Positions 25,823 through 36,203 of a DNA stretch of 64,000 nucleotides are shown piece by piece. Under the pieces are notes generated by a model. It ran no database searches, was not told the DNA's origin, and worked only from the letters and a program-made list of their open reading frames with translations. The DNA is from Bradyrhizobium manausense. Its GTDB lineage: Bacteria > Pseudomonadota > Alphaproteobacteria > Rhizobiales > Xanthobacteraceae. Position numbers and translations under genes: made by a program. Where the stretch lies: positions 3,508,001 to 3,572,000 of the forward strand of contig NZ_JAFCJI010000001.1 in the NCBI RefSeq assembly GCF_018131105.1, written 5' to 3'. Position 1 is the first letter of the stretch; each line of letters starts with the position of its first letter.

Positions 25823-27493
25823 ATGGCCGGGCATTCGACCGAGCAGGCTGACGTCATTGTCGTCGGCGGAGGACTATCCGGACTGGTGGCGGCGACCGAG
25901 ATTGCCGACGCCGGCAGGCGCGTGATCATCGTCGATCAGGAGGGCGAGCAGTCGCTCGGCGGCCAGGCGTTCTGGTCGTTCGGCGGCCTATTCCTGGTTG
26001 ATTCGCCGGAGCAGCGCCGGCTCGGCATCAAAGACTCCTTCGACCTTGCGATGCAAGACTGGCTCGGTACCGCCGGCTTCGACCGCGACGAGGACTTTTG
26101 GCCGCGCAAATGGGCGGAAGCGTATGTCGCGTTCGCGGCCGGCGAGAAGCGCGACTGGCTGCGCGCGATGGGGCATCGCATCTTCCCCGTGGTCGGCTGG
26201 GCCGAGCGCGGCGGTTATGACGCGATGGGCCACGGCAATTCGGTGCCGCGCTTCCACGTCACCTGGGGCACCGGGCCCGGTATCGTCGAACCGTTCGAGC
26301 GCCGCGCGCGCAAGGCCGCAAAGAGCGGCCGGCTGATCTTCAGGTTCCGTCATCGTGTCGATGCGCTCTCCATCACCAACGGCACGGTCGATGGCGTCAG
26401 CGGCGCGATCCTCGCGCCCGACAATGCCGAGCGCGGCAAGAGCTCGTCGCGCAACGTCGTCGGCGAGTTCGCGCTGAAGGCCCAAGCCGTGATCGTCGCC
26501 TCCGGCGGTATCGGCGGCAATCATGACCTGGTGCGAGCGAACTGGCCGGAGCGGCTTGGCACGCCGCCGAAATTCATGATTTCAGGCGTGCCCGAACATG
26601 TCGATGGCCGCATGATCGGCGTCACCGAGAAAGCGGGCGCGCGGCTGATCAATCGCGACCGCATGTGGCATTATGTCGAGGGCATCCAGAACTGGTCACC
26701 GATCTGGCCGCGTCACGGCATCCGCATCCTGCCCGGACCCTCCTCGATGTGGTTCGACGCAACGGGCACGCGGCTCCCGGCGCCGCTCTTCCCCGGCTCC
26801 GACACGCTCGGCCAGCTCAAATACATCATGTCGACGGGCCATGATTATTCCTGGTTCATCCTGACGCAGGCCATCATCAAGAAGGAGTTTGCGCTGTCGG
26901 GATCGGAGCAGAATCCCGACCTCACGGGCAAGAGCTGGCGCATGACCTTGCGACGCGCCACCAACAAGGGCGCGCCCGCGCCGGTGGAGGCGTTCAAGAG
27001 CCATGGCGTCGACTTCATCGTGCGCGACAACATCGAAGACCTCGTCGCCGCGATGAACAAGCTCGCCGGCAACGATCTGCTCAAGCTCGACGAGGTCAGG
27101 ATGCAGATCGAGGCGCGCGACCGCGAGATCGCTAACCCTTACGTCAAGGACGCGCAGGTGATGAACATCCACAATGCGCGGCGCTATATCGGCGACAAGC
27201 TGATCCGCACGGCCTCACCGCACAGGATTCTCGATCCGGAAAAGGGCCCGCTGATCGCGGTCAAGCTCAACATCCTCACCCGCAAGACACTGGGCGGCTT
27301 CGAAACCGATCTGGACTCGCGCGTGTTCGGCGCCGAAGGGCAAATCATTCCCGGGCTCTACGCGGTCGGCGAAGCCGCGGGCTTCGGTGGCGGCGGCGTG
27401 CACGGCTATCGCTCGCTGGAGGGCACGTTCCTCGGCGGCTGCCTGTTCTCGGGCCGCAATGCAGGCCGCGCCGCGGCGAAGGCGGTGGGGTAG
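25823..27493 (+). CDS. FAD-binding dehydrogenase (fumarate reductase/KstD-like)
   Basis: A 556-residue flavoprotein. The ADP-binding motif is VIVVGGGLSGLVAATEIADAG (residues 12-32), and the second flavin region is LGGQAFWSFGGLFL. The C-terminal FAD motif is PGLYAVGEAAGFGGGG with GYRSLEGTFLGGCLFSGR. This layout fits the FAD_binding_2 family, including 3-ketosteroid dehydrogenases and fumarate reductase flavoproteins. The ATG at 25823 has GGGGGGAAC immediately upstream, so it is preferred over 25733. The substrate is unknown. Confidence 0.92.
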   Translation: MAGHSTEQADVIVVGGGLSGLVAATEIADAGRRVIIVDQEGEQSLGGQAFWSFGGLFLVDSPEQRRLGIKDSFDLAMQDWLGTAGFDRDEDFWPRKWAEAYVAFAAGEKRDWLRAMGHRIFPVVGWAERGGYDAMGHGNSVPRFHVTWGTGPGIVEPFERRARKAAKSGRLIFRFRHRVDALSITNGTVDGVSGAILAPDNAERGKSSSRNVVGEFALKAQAVIVASGGIGGNHDLVRANWPERLGTPPKFMISGVPEHVDGRMIGVTEKAGARLINRDRMWHYVEGIQNWSPIWPRHGIRILPGPSSMWFDATGTRLPAPLFPGSDTLGQLKYIMSTGHDYSWFILTQAIIKKEFALSGSEQNPDLTGKSWRMTLRRATNKGAPAPVEAFKSHGVDFIVRDNIEDLVAAMNKLAGNDLLKLDEVRMQIEARDREIANPYVKDAQVMNIHNARRYIGDKLIRTASPHRILDPEKGPLIAVKLNILTRKTLGGFETDLDSRVFGAEGQIIPGLYAVGEAAGFGGGGVHGYRSLEGTFLGGCLFSGRNAGRAAAKAVG

Positions 27494-27615
27494 ATCTTGC
27501 AGCCGGCCTGCTTCCGCAGGACGCATGCGTCATCGACGATGCATGCGCCCCCGGGGTGGCACAGCGGGGTGCGCTGCGCTAGACAGGGTCGCCATTCCCA
27601 CCAGGAGATCCTCCA

Positions 27616-27966
27616 ATGAGCATTCAGCGTTTTGAAACCGGCCCGCGCATGAGCCAGGTCGTCGTGCACGGCAACACCGTCTATCTCGCCGGTGTCGTCG
27701 CCAGCAACGCAGCCGGTGAAAGCGTGACCAAGCAGACCCAGGACATCCTGAAGACCATCGACGGCCATCTCGCCAAGGCCGGCACCGACAAGTCGAAGCT
27801 GCTGTCGGCCACGATCTACATCACCGACATGAAGACGTTCCAAGAAATGAACGCGGTGTGGGACGGCTGGGTCTCCCCAGGCAACACCCCCGCCCGCGCC
27901 ACCGTCGAAGCCAACCTGGCGTCGCCGCAGTACACGGTCGAGATCATGGTGACTGCAGCGAAGTAA
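27616..27966 (+). CDS. RidA family protein
   Basis: A 116-residue protein of the YjgF/YER057c/UK114 (RidA) superfamily. The start SIQRFETGPRMSQVVVHGNTVYLAG, then KTIDGHLAKAGTDKSKLLSATIYITDM and ARATVEANLASPQYTVEIMV match the family. The conserved arginine of the active RidA subgroup would be the ARATVE residue; it is present here. RidA hydrolyses reactive enamine/imine intermediates such as 2-aminoacrylate. It has GGAGATCC before the ATG and is followed by a perfect 15-bp hairpin. Confidence 0.9.
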   Translation: MSIQRFETGPRMSQVVVHGNTVYLAGVVASNAAGESVTKQTQDILKTIDGHLAKAGTDKSKLLSATIYITDMKTFQEMNAVWDGWVSPGNTPARATVEANLASPQYTVEIMVTAAK

Positions 27967-27978
27967 TTTCGCGACAAA

Positions 27979-28025
27979 TTCACGCGCGCCGATGACCCCA
28001 GAGGTAATCGATCGGCGCGCGTGAA
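27979..28025. terminator. Perfect 15-bp hairpin downstream of RidA gene
   Basis: TTCACGCGCGCCGAT (27979-27993) and ATCGGCGCGCGTGAA (28011-28025) are exact inverted copies with a 17-nt loop, 13 bp after the RidA stop. No T-run follows, so it may be a Rho-independent-like stop or an mRNA-stabilising structure. Confidence 0.6.
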
Positions 28026-28078
28026 CCTTCGATAGTGACGGTCAGCCGAACCACACGGCGCCATCGAAGGAGAGCACC

Positions 28079-28444
28079 ATGACCGACCATGTCACCATCG
28101 CCCGCCGCTATATCGATCTCTGGAACGAGCGCGCACAAAATCGCCGCCGCGAATTGCTCGGCGAGTTCTGGACGGCGGATGCGAGCTATGTCGATCCGCT
28201 GATGAAGGGCGACGGCCGCGATGGCATCGACGCGCTGATATCAGGCGTGCAGCAGCGCTTTCCCGACTTCAAATTCAGCCTGATCGGCGAGCCCAACGGC
28301 TACGGCGATCACGTGCGTTTCTCGTGGGGCCTCGGACCTGACGGCGTCGACAGCCCGATCAAGGGGACCGATTTCGCCGTGCTGAAGGACGGGCGGATCA
28401 GGAGCATCACCGGGTTTCTGGATCAGGTGCCCGCGGGCGCGTGA
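28079..28444 (+). CDS. NTF2-like/SnoaL polyketide cyclase-type protein
   Basis: A 121-residue protein beginning MTDHVTIARRYIDLWNE. The sequence ASYVDPLMKGDGRDGIDALISGV and VRFSWGLGPDG followed by GTDFAVLKDGRIRSITGFLDQVP is the SnoaL-like cone fold. These are small cytosolic enzymes or binding proteins without a fixed substrate. It has GGAGAGC before the ATG. It follows RidA by 112 bp including a strong hairpin, so a separate promoter is plausible. Confidence 0.85.
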   Translation: MTDHVTIARRYIDLWNERAQNRRRELLGEFWTADASYVDPLMKGDGRDGIDALISGVQQRFPDFKFSLIGEPNGYGDHVRFSWGLGPDGVDSPIKGTDFAVLKDGRIRSITGFLDQVPAGA

Positions 28445-28450
28445 CCTTTT

Positions 28451-28476
28451 TTACCCTCCCCTCCGGGGGAGGGTAA
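28451..28476. terminator. Bidirectional hairpin between convergent genes
   Basis: TTACCCTCCCC (28451-28461) and GGGGAGGGTAA (28466-28476) form an 11-bp stem with loop TCCG. It lies between the NTF2-like gene and the amidohydrolase, which converge. A T-run precedes it on the plus strand, giving an A-run after the stem on the minus strand, so it is not a canonical Rho-independent terminator. Confidence 0.55.
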
Positions 28477-28491
28477 CCGCCTCCGGCGCAA

Positions 28492-29334
28492 TCAGGCGAG
28501 CCGGTACGCAGCCCTCGCGTTCACCCCGAAGGCCTTCTCGCGCGCGCGTGTGCCCAGCTTCGCAAGGCACGCCTCCAGCGCGTTCTTGATCTCGCCAAAG
28601 CTGCCCGCGAGCAGGCACACCGGCCAGTCTGACCCGAAGATCAGGCGGTCCTCGCCAAAACAATGAGCCACGTGCTGGACGAACGGAAACAGAAGCTCGG
28701 CATCCCAATCGTCCCACTTCGCTTCGGTCGCGAGGCCCGAGACCTTGCACCAGACATTGCTGCAGGCTGCGAGCGCCGCGATGCGGTCAGACCATTCGGC
28801 GCTGCCGCCATCGGCGATCGGCGGCTTTGCGGCGTGGTCGAGCACGAAGCGGGCCTGCGGAAAGGCTTTTGCGGTTGCGATCGCAGCCGGCAGCTCGCGG
28901 GTGCGGACGAGGAAGTCGTAGGTGAGATCACGGGCGAACATTTCAGTCAGTCCGCGCCGGACGTCGTCGCGCAGCAGCCAGTCGGGATCGGCCTCGTCGT
29001 GGACCTGGTGGCGGATGCCGACCAGCTTTGCGCCGCCCGGCAAAGTGCGCAAGCGGTCGAGCGTGTCGCCAAGCGCGGCATCGGTCAGATCGGCCCAGCC
29101 GACGACACCGATCACGGAAGGCGTCGCATGCGCGATCCGCAAAAACTCCGCCGTCTCCGCGAGCTCGGAGCGGCATTGCACCACGATGCTCGCGTCGATG
29201 CCGTTCGCCTTGAGCAGCGGCGCGAGATCGGCGGGGCCGAAGGCGCGGCGGATCGGCGCAAGCTCGGGCGCCGCCATCCAGGGGTAGTCAGCGCGCGCGG
29301 GATCCCAAAAGTGCTGGTGGGCGTCGATGGCCAT
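28492..29334 (-). CDS. Amidohydrolase family protein (lactonase-like)
   Basis: A 280-residue TIM-barrel hydrolase of the amidohydrolase_2 family. Metal motifs: DAHQHFWD (HxH, residues 4-11), FVLDHAAKPPI (His on a later strand) and IFGSDWPVCL (Asp near the end). Family members include L-fuconolactone and L-rhamnonolactone hydrolases and 2-pyrone-4,6-dicarboxylate hydrolase-like enzymes. Its start is three bases after the stop of the aldo/keto reductase, so the two are coupled and the pair likely oxidises an aldose to a lactone and then opens it. It ends the pentose cluster. Confidence 0.88.
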   Translation of the reverse strand: MAIDAHQHFWDPARADYPWMAAPELAPIRRAFGPADLAPLLKANGIDASIVVQCRSELAETAEFLRIAHATPSVIGVVGWADLTDAALGDTLDRLRTLPGGAKLVGIRHQVHDEADPDWLLRDDVRRGLTEMFARDLTYDFLVRTRELPAAIATAKAFPQARFVLDHAAKPPIADGGSAEWSDRIAALAACSNVWCKVSGLATEAKWDDWDAELLFPFVQHVAHCFGEDRLIFGSDWPVCLLAGSFGEIKNALEACLAKLGTRAREKAFGVNARAAYRLA

Positions 29335-29337
29335 GGC

Positions 29338-30318
29338 TCATGCTCCGCCCGGCAGCGGCGCCCGCGCATCGACGAGGTTTTTGGCGCGCAGCTCCTGCCA
29401 GAAGGCTTGCGGCACGGTACGCTCCGACATCGCGATGTTGTCGGCGACCTCGGCGGCGTTGCGCGCGCCCATCACGGCAACGGTCACGGCCGGATGGGCC
29501 ATGCAGAACTGGTACGCCGCGGCCTTCAGCTCGGTGCCGTGCTCGCGGCAGAGCCGATCGAGCTCGAGCGCGCGTGCGACGAGGGCCGCGTCGGCGTCCT
29601 CATAGTTGAACTTCGCGCCCGCATGCGGATTGGCAAGGATGCCGCTGTTGTAGATGCCGCCGAGCAGGATGCCGATTTTCCTGGCCTTACAAATGGGAAA
29701 CAGCGCGTTCAGCGCACCCTGATCCAGCAGCGTGTAGCGGCCGGCGAGCAGGAAGCAGTCGACCGGCACGGCTTCGGCGAAACGCGTAAGCATCTCGGAC
29801 TGATTCATGCCGGAACCGATCGCCTTCACGGTGCCGTCGTCGCGCAGACGCATCAGCGCGCGGAAGGCGCCGCTGACGGCATCGTCGTAGTGATCATCGG
29901 GGTCATGCACGAGCAGGACATCGACGCGATCGAGCCCGAGACGGTTGAGGCTCTCTTCGACCGAGCGCATCACGCCGTCATAGCTGAAATCGAATAGCGG
30001 CCGCAGCGCAGGCGCATCCTTGAAATGATCATCCTCGACCGTACCAGGGCCCGGCGGCCGCAGCAGGCGGCCGACCTTGGTCGAGATCGCATAGGAGTCT
30101 CGCTGCTGCTGCCGCAGGAAGCTGCCGACACGACGCTCGGCCGAACCAAAGCCGTAGAGCGGCGCGGTATCGAAGAATCGGACACCGAGTGACCAGGCCC
30201 GCGCGAGTGTGGCCTCCGCATCCGCATCGCTGACCGCCGAGAACAATCCGCCGAGCGGCGCCGAGCCAAGGCCGATCGAAGTGACATCGAGACCGTCAGC
30301 AAGCCGGGTGCGCTTCAT
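29338..30318 (-). CDS. Aldo/keto reductase (aldose 1-dehydrogenase-like)
   Basis: A 326-residue (alpha/beta)8 oxidoreductase. The catalytic tetrad is visible as RFFDTAPLYGFGSAE (Asp, Tyr), STKVGRLL (Lys) and VLLVHDPDDH (His). It resembles L-fucose/D-threo-aldose 1-dehydrogenases of the pyridoxal-reductase-like branch. A beta-strand SIGLGSAPLGGLFSAVSDADA precedes the tetrad. It is between the sugar-binding protein and the lactonase-like hydrolase, in the same orientation, implying oxidation of the sugar imported by the cluster's ABC system. Confidence 0.9.
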   Translation of the reverse strand: MKRTRLADGLDVTSIGLGSAPLGGLFSAVSDADAEATLARAWSLGVRFFDTAPLYGFGSAERRVGSFLRQQQRDSYAISTKVGRLLRPPGPGTVEDDHFKDAPALRPLFDFSYDGVMRSVEESLNRLGLDRVDVLLVHDPDDHYDDAVSGAFRALMRLRDDGTVKAIGSGMNQSEMLTRFAEAVPVDCFLLAGRYTLLDQGALNALFPICKARKIGILLGGIYNSGILANPHAGAKFNYEDADAALVARALELDRLCREHGTELKAAAYQFCMAHPAVTVAVMGARNAAEVADNIAMSERTVPQAFWQELRAKNLVDARAPLPGGA

Positions 30319-30377
30319 TGCAGTTTCCTTCCAAAAGCAATACTCCCTCCCCCGCAGGGCGGGAGAGGGAGTGTAGC

Positions 30378-30409
30378 GCAGGAACGTCGGGGCTGGGAGA
30401 CGTTCCTGC
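30378..30409 (-). repeat. 11-bp hairpin between sugar-binding protein and aldo/keto reductase genes
   Basis: GCAGGAACGTC (30378-30388) and GACGTTCCTGC (30399-30409) are perfect inverted arms with a 10-nt loop. It lies just after the binding-protein stop on the minus strand. Hairpins at this position often protect the binding-protein message and reduce readthrough. No T-run follows. Confidence 0.6.
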
Positions 30410-30418
30410 TCGACGTCC

Positions 30419-31351
30419 CTACTTCAGGAGCTGGGCGACGTTGTCCTTCGTCACCAGATCGAGACCGGTGTAGATCGTTTCCGGAACCTTCTGGCCCTTC
30501 TTGATCGCGAGCAACGTGTCCATCGACTTCTCGCCCATTTCGAACGGACGCTGGCCGGTGAGCGCGTTGGAGTAACCGTCGCGCAGCAGCTCGAGCTGCA
30601 TCTTCAGCGTATCGGCAACGACGAGCGTCAGCTTGCCGCCGTCGATGTCCTTCTTGTTCTTGTTGACGAAGGCCTTGAAGCCCTCGGGCGCGAACATCGG
30701 CCAGCCGCCGACCGGAACGATCGCGGCGAGATCCGGCGTCGCGGTGCGCAGGTCCGTCATCTGCTGGACCGCAAGCGTGGAATCGTCGTTGCAGAAGGTC
30801 GGCGACCCCTGCACTTCGACCCACTTCGAGCCCTTCAGCGCTTCGCGGACACCATCGACGCGTTCGGCAAGGTTCTTGGCGCCCGGACCACCGGAGACCA
30901 TGGCATATTTGCCGCCATCGGGCCGAAGCTGCAGCAATTGCTTGCCGAGCGCCACGCCGAAGTCCTTGTTGTTGGTGCCGATATAGGCGATGCGCTTGGA
31001 GCCCGGCGCGTCCGCGTCAAACGTGATGACGGGGATGCCGGCCGCGGTCGCAGCCTCAATCGACTTGGTCATGGACGCAACGTCGGCGACCGAGATCGCG
31101 AGCCCATCCACCTTCTGGGTGATGAAGTCCTGGATGATCTGCGCTTGCGTCGCCGGCTCGTGCTCGATCGGCCCCTTGTAGATGCACTCGACGTTGCCGA
31201 GTTCCTTGGCCCGCTTCATGCAGCCGTCACGCGCCACGTCGAAGAACGGGTTGTTCATCGCCTTGGGAACGACGGCGAACTTGTAGGTCTGGGCAAATGC
31301 CGGGGTCGCCATCATCGCGATGGTCACGCCGGCCAACAGAAGCTTCTTCAT
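30419..31351 (-). CDS. Sugar ABC transporter substrate-binding protein (RbsB-like)
   Basis: A 310-residue periplasmic binding protein. Signal peptide MKKLLLAGVTIAMMATPAFA|Q is clean. The mature part begins FAVVPKAMNNPFFDVARDGCMKRAKEL, followed by QAQIIQDFITQKVDGLAISV and GIPVITFDADAPGSKRIAYIGTNN, all typical Peripla_BP_4 features for pentoses. Two cysteines (GCMK, ECIYK) lie close in the first lobe. It is transcribed after the permease with a 90-bp gap and before the aldo/keto reductase. Confidence 0.94.
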   Translation of the reverse strand: MKKLLLAGVTIAMMATPAFAQTYKFAVVPKAMNNPFFDVARDGCMKRAKELGNVECIYKGPIEHEPATQAQIIQDFITQKVDGLAISVADVASMTKSIEAATAAGIPVITFDADAPGSKRIAYIGTNNKDFGVALGKQLLQLRPDGGKYAMVSGGPGAKNLAERVDGVREALKGSKWVEVQGSPTFCNDDSTLAVQQMTDLRTATPDLAAIVPVGGWPMFAPEGFKAFVNKNKKDIDGGKLTLVVADTLKMQLELLRDGYSNALTGQRPFEMGEKSMDTLLAIKKGQKVPETIYTGLDLVTKDNVAQLLK

Positions 31352-31441
31352 ACCATTCCCTCCACACTTTGCTGCCTATCCATTTGTGATGCTCCGGCAG
31401 GCGGATAGACGATCTTTCGTTGTCCTTCCGGAGTAACTCAG

Positions 31442-32511
31442 TCAGGTCATGCGCGAGCGGATGCGGTCGACCAGCACGGCAAGGATGATGATCACGCCCA
31501 CCAGTGTCTGCTGCCAGTAGGAATTGACCTGCGCGAGCACGAGGCCATTGCGGATCACCTCCAGCAGCACGCAGCCGACGATGGCACCGAGCGGACCGCC
31601 GAGGCCTCCGGCGAGGTTGGCGCCGCCGATCACCGCGGCGGCGATGACGTTGAGCTCGTAGGACGTCGCCATATTCGCAGGCGCGGATCCCAGCCAGCCC
31701 GAGATGATGATGCCTTGCAGGCCGGCAGCGAGCGCGCAGATCACATAGACTTCGATCTTCACGCGCACGACCGGGATACCGGTCAATTCCGCCGCCTTCT
31801 CGTTGCCGCCGAGCGCGAAGACATGGCGGCCGAAGCTCGTGTGATGCAGCACGACCGCCATCACGACGGCAAGTATCACCAGGTAGATGAAAGGCGCCGG
31901 CAAGCCGAATACGTCGCCCGAGGTCAACGCGTAGAAAGATTCGGCATCGGGGCCGCCCGGAAAGCTGCCGCGGCCGTTCGAGACGACGTAAGCGAGCCCA
32001 CGCACGATCGAGAGCATGCCGAGCGTGGTGACGAAGGGCGACAGCCCGAGCACCGCAATGCAGAAGCCATTGATAAGCCCGACGATGAACGCGACGAACA
32101 GGCCTGCGAGCACCGAGATCAGCAGGATCAATCCGGGCACATTGGCGACGACCGTCTTGCCGTCGGTCGCCAGGTGAACGAAGTACGATCCCGGCGCCGA
32201 CAACTCGACCATGACCATGGAGGTGATCATCGCGGAAAAGCACATCATCGAGCCGACGGAGAGATCAATGCCTCCGGTGATGATGACGAACGTGATTCCG
32301 AGCGTGGCGATGGCGATGAAGGAAAAGTTCTTCGCCACGTTCTGCATGTTGCCCTCGGTGAAGAAATAGGGGCTTGCAAAACGCATCACGATCATCAGCA
32401 CCACGAGCGCCAGCAGGACGTAGCCCGTTTGCGAGGCAAAGATGCCGCGCTGCCACCATTTGGTCTTGCCGACGTTCGAGAACGTGACGGGAGATTCCAG
32501 GGGCATGGCCA

Positions 32512-32515
<4 letters not shown>
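31442..32515 (-). CDS. Sugar ABC transporter permease (RbsC-like)
   Basis: A 357-residue integral membrane protein of the ribose/xylose permease family (BPD_transp_2). About nine to ten helices are seen, with the conserved GGIDLSVGSMMCFSAM, INGFCIAVLGLSPFVTTLGMLSIVRG, ALGGNEKAAELTGIPV (cytoplasmic loop) and AAVIGGANLAGGLGGPLGAIVG segments. A loop after the third helix (VELSAPGSYFVHLATDGKTV) is an insertion typical of the FrcC-type branch. Its start overlaps the end of the ATPase gene by 4 bp, indicating coupling. Confidence 0.94.
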
Positions 32516-33270
<755 letters not shown>

Positions 33271-33281
33271 GACGACCTCGC

Positions 33282-34604
33282 TCAGACGTAGCGGTTGACG
33301 AGAGATTCCAGATATTCCTGCCGGCCGGAGCGCGGCTGCGGGTCGAAGCCCGCCCCGAGCGCGCGATCGGACAGATCGGCGAGCGAACGCTGGCCGCCGA
33401 GAATGGCGCGCCCCTCAGGCCCGGCCCATCCCTCGTAGCGCTTGGATAGCGGCGCCGTGAGGGCGCCGGCATCGAGCATGTCGGCGGCGGCAAGGAACGC
33501 CCGCGCGCAGGCATCCATCGAACCGACATGGGCATGGATCAGGTCATCAGGATCGATCGACTGCCGACGGATCTTGGCGTCGAAATTGAGCCCCCCCGAG
33601 GTGAAGCCGCCGCGATCCAGCATCTCGTGAAACACCAGCGCCAGCTCGCCCACATTCATCGCGAACTGGTCGGTGTCCCAGCCGAGCAGATCGTCGCCGC
33701 GGTTGATGTCGAGCGAGCCGAACACGCCGAGCGCCTCGGCAAGCGCGACCTCGTGATGAAACGAGTGGCCGGCGAGGATGGCGTGGTTCTGCTCGATGTT
33801 GAGCTTGACGTCCTTGAGCAGATCGTAACGCGCGAGGAAGCCGTAGCAGGTGGCGACGTCGAAATCATACTGATGCTTGGTCGGCTCCTTCGGCTTCGGC
33901 TCGATCAGGATTGGGCCCTTGAAGCCAATCTTGTGCTTGTGCTCGACCACCAGCGAGATGAAGCGGCCGAGCTGGTCGAGCTCGCGCTTGAGATCGGTGT
34001 TGAGCAGCGTCTCGTAACCCTCGCGCCCGCCCCAGAGCACATAGTTCTGGCCGCCGAGCCGGTGCGTCACCTCCAGGGCGGCACGGACCTGGCCGGCGGC
34101 GTAGGTGAAGACGTCAGGGTCCGGATTGGTCGCGGCGCCCGCCATGTAGCGGCGATGCGTGAACAGATTCGCGGTGCCCCACAGCAGGCGGACCTTCGCT
34201 GATGCCATCTTCTTTTCGAAGATATCGCCGATCGCATTGAGGTTGGCGACGGATTCGGCAAGCGTCGCGCCTTCCGGCGCGGCATCGGCATCGTGGAACG
34301 TGAAGAAGGGCACGTCGAGCAGGCGAAACAGTTCGAAGGCGACATCGGCCTTGGCGCGCGCCATCGCCATCGCATCGCTGCCGTGATGCCAGGGCCGCAG
34401 GAACGTCTCGCCGCCGAAGGGGTCACCGCCGGGCCAGCACAGCGAATGCCAGTAGCAGACCGCAAAACGCAGATGATCCTCCAGCCTGCGGCCGTGAACC
34501 ATGCGGTCCTTGTCATACCAGCGGAAGGCCAGCGGGTTTTTGGCATCCTTGCCCCCATAGGCGACCGGGTCGGCTGCGCCGAAGAATTTTGGCAACGCGT
34601 TCAC
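33282..34604 (-). CDS. xylA: Xylose isomerase
   Basis: A 440-residue isomerase converting D-xylose to D-xylulose. Active-site segments are present: [13 protein letters not shown] (catalytic His and Asp), [29 protein letters not shown] (metal-binding Glu and Lys), [18 protein letters not shown] and [18 protein letters not shown]. The start is GTG at 34604, which overlaps the xylB stop (GTGA), giving 440 residues as usual for the family. A longer in-frame ORF upstream lies inside xylB and is not part of the protein. The ATPase follows after 11 bp. Confidence 0.95.
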   Translation of the reverse strand: MNALPKFFGAADPVAYGGKDAKNPLAFRWYDKDRMVHGRRLEDHLRFAVCYWHSLCWPGGDPFGGETFLRPWHHGSDAMAMARAKADVAFELFRLLDVPFFTFHDADAAPEGATLAESVANLNAIGDIFEKKMASAKVRLLWGTANLFTHRRYMAGAATNPDPDVFTYAAGQVRAALEVTHRLGGQNYVLWGGREGYETLLNTDLKRELDQLGRFISLVVEHKHKIGFKGPILIEPKPKEPTKHQYDFDVATCYGFLARYDLLKDVKLNIEQNHAILAGHSFHHEVALAEALGVFGSLDINRGDDLLGWDTDQFAMNVGELALVFHEMLDRGGFTSGGLNFDAKIRRQSIDPDDLIHAHVGSMDACARAFLAAADMLDAGALTAPLSKRYEGWAGPEGRAILGGQRSLADLSDRALGAGFDPQPRSGRQEYLESLVNRYV

Positions 34605-36058
34605 TGGGAAAACTCCTTCAGCGCGGGATAGAGCTTGCGCCACTGGCGATAGGCCTCGTCGTAGGCCGCAGTGCGCGACGGGTTTGGTGTGAATGTCGCA
34701 AGGCGCCGCGGACGCGTGCAGACTTGCGCGGGATTTTCGCCCGTGGCGGCGAGCCGGCCGAGCCTGGCGGCACCGAGCGCGGCGCCGACCTCGCCCTCCT
34801 CGATGCGATGCACGGCAATGCCGAGCACGTCGGCGCAGATCTGCGCCCACAACGCCGAGCGCGAGCCACCGCCGACGAGATCAACTTCGGTGATGGCCCC
34901 GCCCGCAGCGCTCAGCACTGCCAGATTGTCGCGCGCGGCGAAGGCGACGCCTTCAAGCACGGCCTGGACGATCTGGTTGCGCCCGGTCGTACCGCGCAGG
35001 CCGACGAACGCGCCGCTCGCGGCGGCATCGTTGTGCGGCGTGCGCTCGCCGTCGAGATAGGGCAGGAATTTGATGGGGCTCGGACCATCAACACGCTCGC
35101 CGAGCGGCGCCAGCAGGGTCGCGGCCGGCACCTCCATGACGCCGGCAAGCCAGGCGAGCGAGGCGGCCGCCGACAGCATCACGCCCATCTGGTGCCACAA
35201 GCCGGGCAGCGCGTGACAGAACGCATGCACCGCCGCTTGCGGCGCCGGCGCAAAGCGATCGGTGACGCGAAAGATAACGCCGGAGGTGCCGAGCGACAGG
35301 AAGGCATCACCGGGCGCGATCGCACCGAGCCCGATCGCACTCGCCGCGTTATCACCGGCTCCGCCGGCAACAACGACGTTGTTTGCCATGCCCCAGCGTT
35401 GCGCGAATTCGGGCGCGAGCGTCGCGCTCGCCTCGCTGCCCTCGACCAGGCGCGGCATGTGGTGCAGGTCGAGCCCGGTGGCATGCAGCAGCAGCGCCGA
35501 CCAGCGACGCTGGCCGACGTCCAGCCAGAGCGTGCCGGCAGCATCCGACATGTCCTCGACCATCTCGCCGGTCAGGCGATAGCGCACATAGGCTTTCGGC
35601 AGCAGCACCTTTGCCACGCGCTTGAAAATATCGGGCTCGTGCCTGGAGACCCAGAGCAGCTTGGGTGCGGTGAAGCCGGGCATCGCCAGATTGCCGGCAA
35701 TGCCGTGCAATGATGGGCAGCGGCGCTCGAGCTCGACACATTCGGCATGCGAGCGGCCGTCATTCCAGAGGATGGCGGGGCGCAGCGGGCGTCCCTCCGC
35801 ATCCAGAAGCGTCGCGCCGTGCATCTGCCCTGACAGTCCGATGCCGCGCACACCGGCAACATCGCGCGGATGAGCGGCGGCGAGATCGTCGACGGCGCCA
35901 ATGGCGGCCTCGACCCAGGCATCCGGATCCTGCTCGGACCACAGCGGCTGCGGATGCGACAGCGCAAGCTCGCGCGCGGCCGTCGCGACAACCGCGCCAA
36001 CCTCGTTCACGAGCACCGCTTTCACACCGGATGTGCCGATGTCTACTCCGAGATACAA
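34601..36058 (-). CDS. xylB: Xylulokinase
   Basis: A 485-residue FGGY kinase that phosphorylates D-xylulose. The phosphate-1 loop [17 protein letters not shown] opens the protein, the catalytic Asp region is [13 protein letters not shown], and the C-terminal half has [41 protein letters not shown] and [16 protein letters not shown]. It is the first gene after the LacI regulator in the same direction and its stop overlaps the xylA start. A family G hairpin repeat lies upstream of its start. Confidence 0.95.
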   Translation of the reverse strand: MYLGVDIGTSGVKAVLVNEVGAVVATAARELALSHPQPLWSEQDPDAWVEAAIGAVDDLAAAHPRDVAGVRGIGLSGQMHGATLLDAEGRPLRPAILWNDGRSHAECVELERRCPSLHGIAGNLAMPGFTAPKLLWVSRHEPDIFKRVAKVLLPKAYVRYRLTGEMVEDMSDAAGTLWLDVGQRRWSALLLHATGLDLHHMPRLVEGSEASATLAPEFAQRWGMANNVVVAGGAGDNAASAIGLGAIAPGDAFLSLGTSGVIFRVTDRFAPAPQAAVHAFCHALPGLWHQMGVMLSAAASLAWLAGVMEVPAATLLAPLGERVDGPSPIKFLPYLDGERTPHNDAAASGAFVGLRGTTGRNQIVQAVLEGVAFAARDNLAVLSAAGGAITEVDLVGGGSRSALWAQICADVLGIAVHRIEEGEVGAALGAARLGRLAATGENPAQVCTRPRRLATFTPNPSRTAAYDEAYRQWRKLYPALKEFSQ

Positions 36059-36081
36059 ACTCGTCCCTCCCTCTTCCTTTG

Positions 36082-36129
36082 AGCGTGACCTGGTCGGAAA
36101 ACCGCAGCCTGGTTTTCCGGCTCACGCTG
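36082..36129. repeat. Family G palindromic repeat
   Basis: AGCGTGA and CGGAAAACC at the left are inverted as GGTTTTCCG and TCACGCT at the right around a 7-nt loop (GCAGCCT). It lies in the 145-bp gap between xylB and the LacI regulator and may limit readthrough from the regulator gene into the catabolic genes. No LacI-type operator is obvious here. Confidence 0.7.
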
Positions 36130-36203
36130 CCGCGGCGCACGATCTGACGTCGCACTTTCCGCAATCACTCGACTCAACACACAACGCACCGCGCGCCTTT
36201 CGG

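Noticed and set aside
33282..34850. Xylose isomerase extended by about 82 residues at the N-terminus
   Set aside because: The extension lies inside xylB; the GTG at 34604 gives the family length and a GTGA overlap.
36059..36203. LacI operator before xylB
   Set aside because: I looked for a central-CG palindrome of the LacI type and found only the dispersed family G hairpin.
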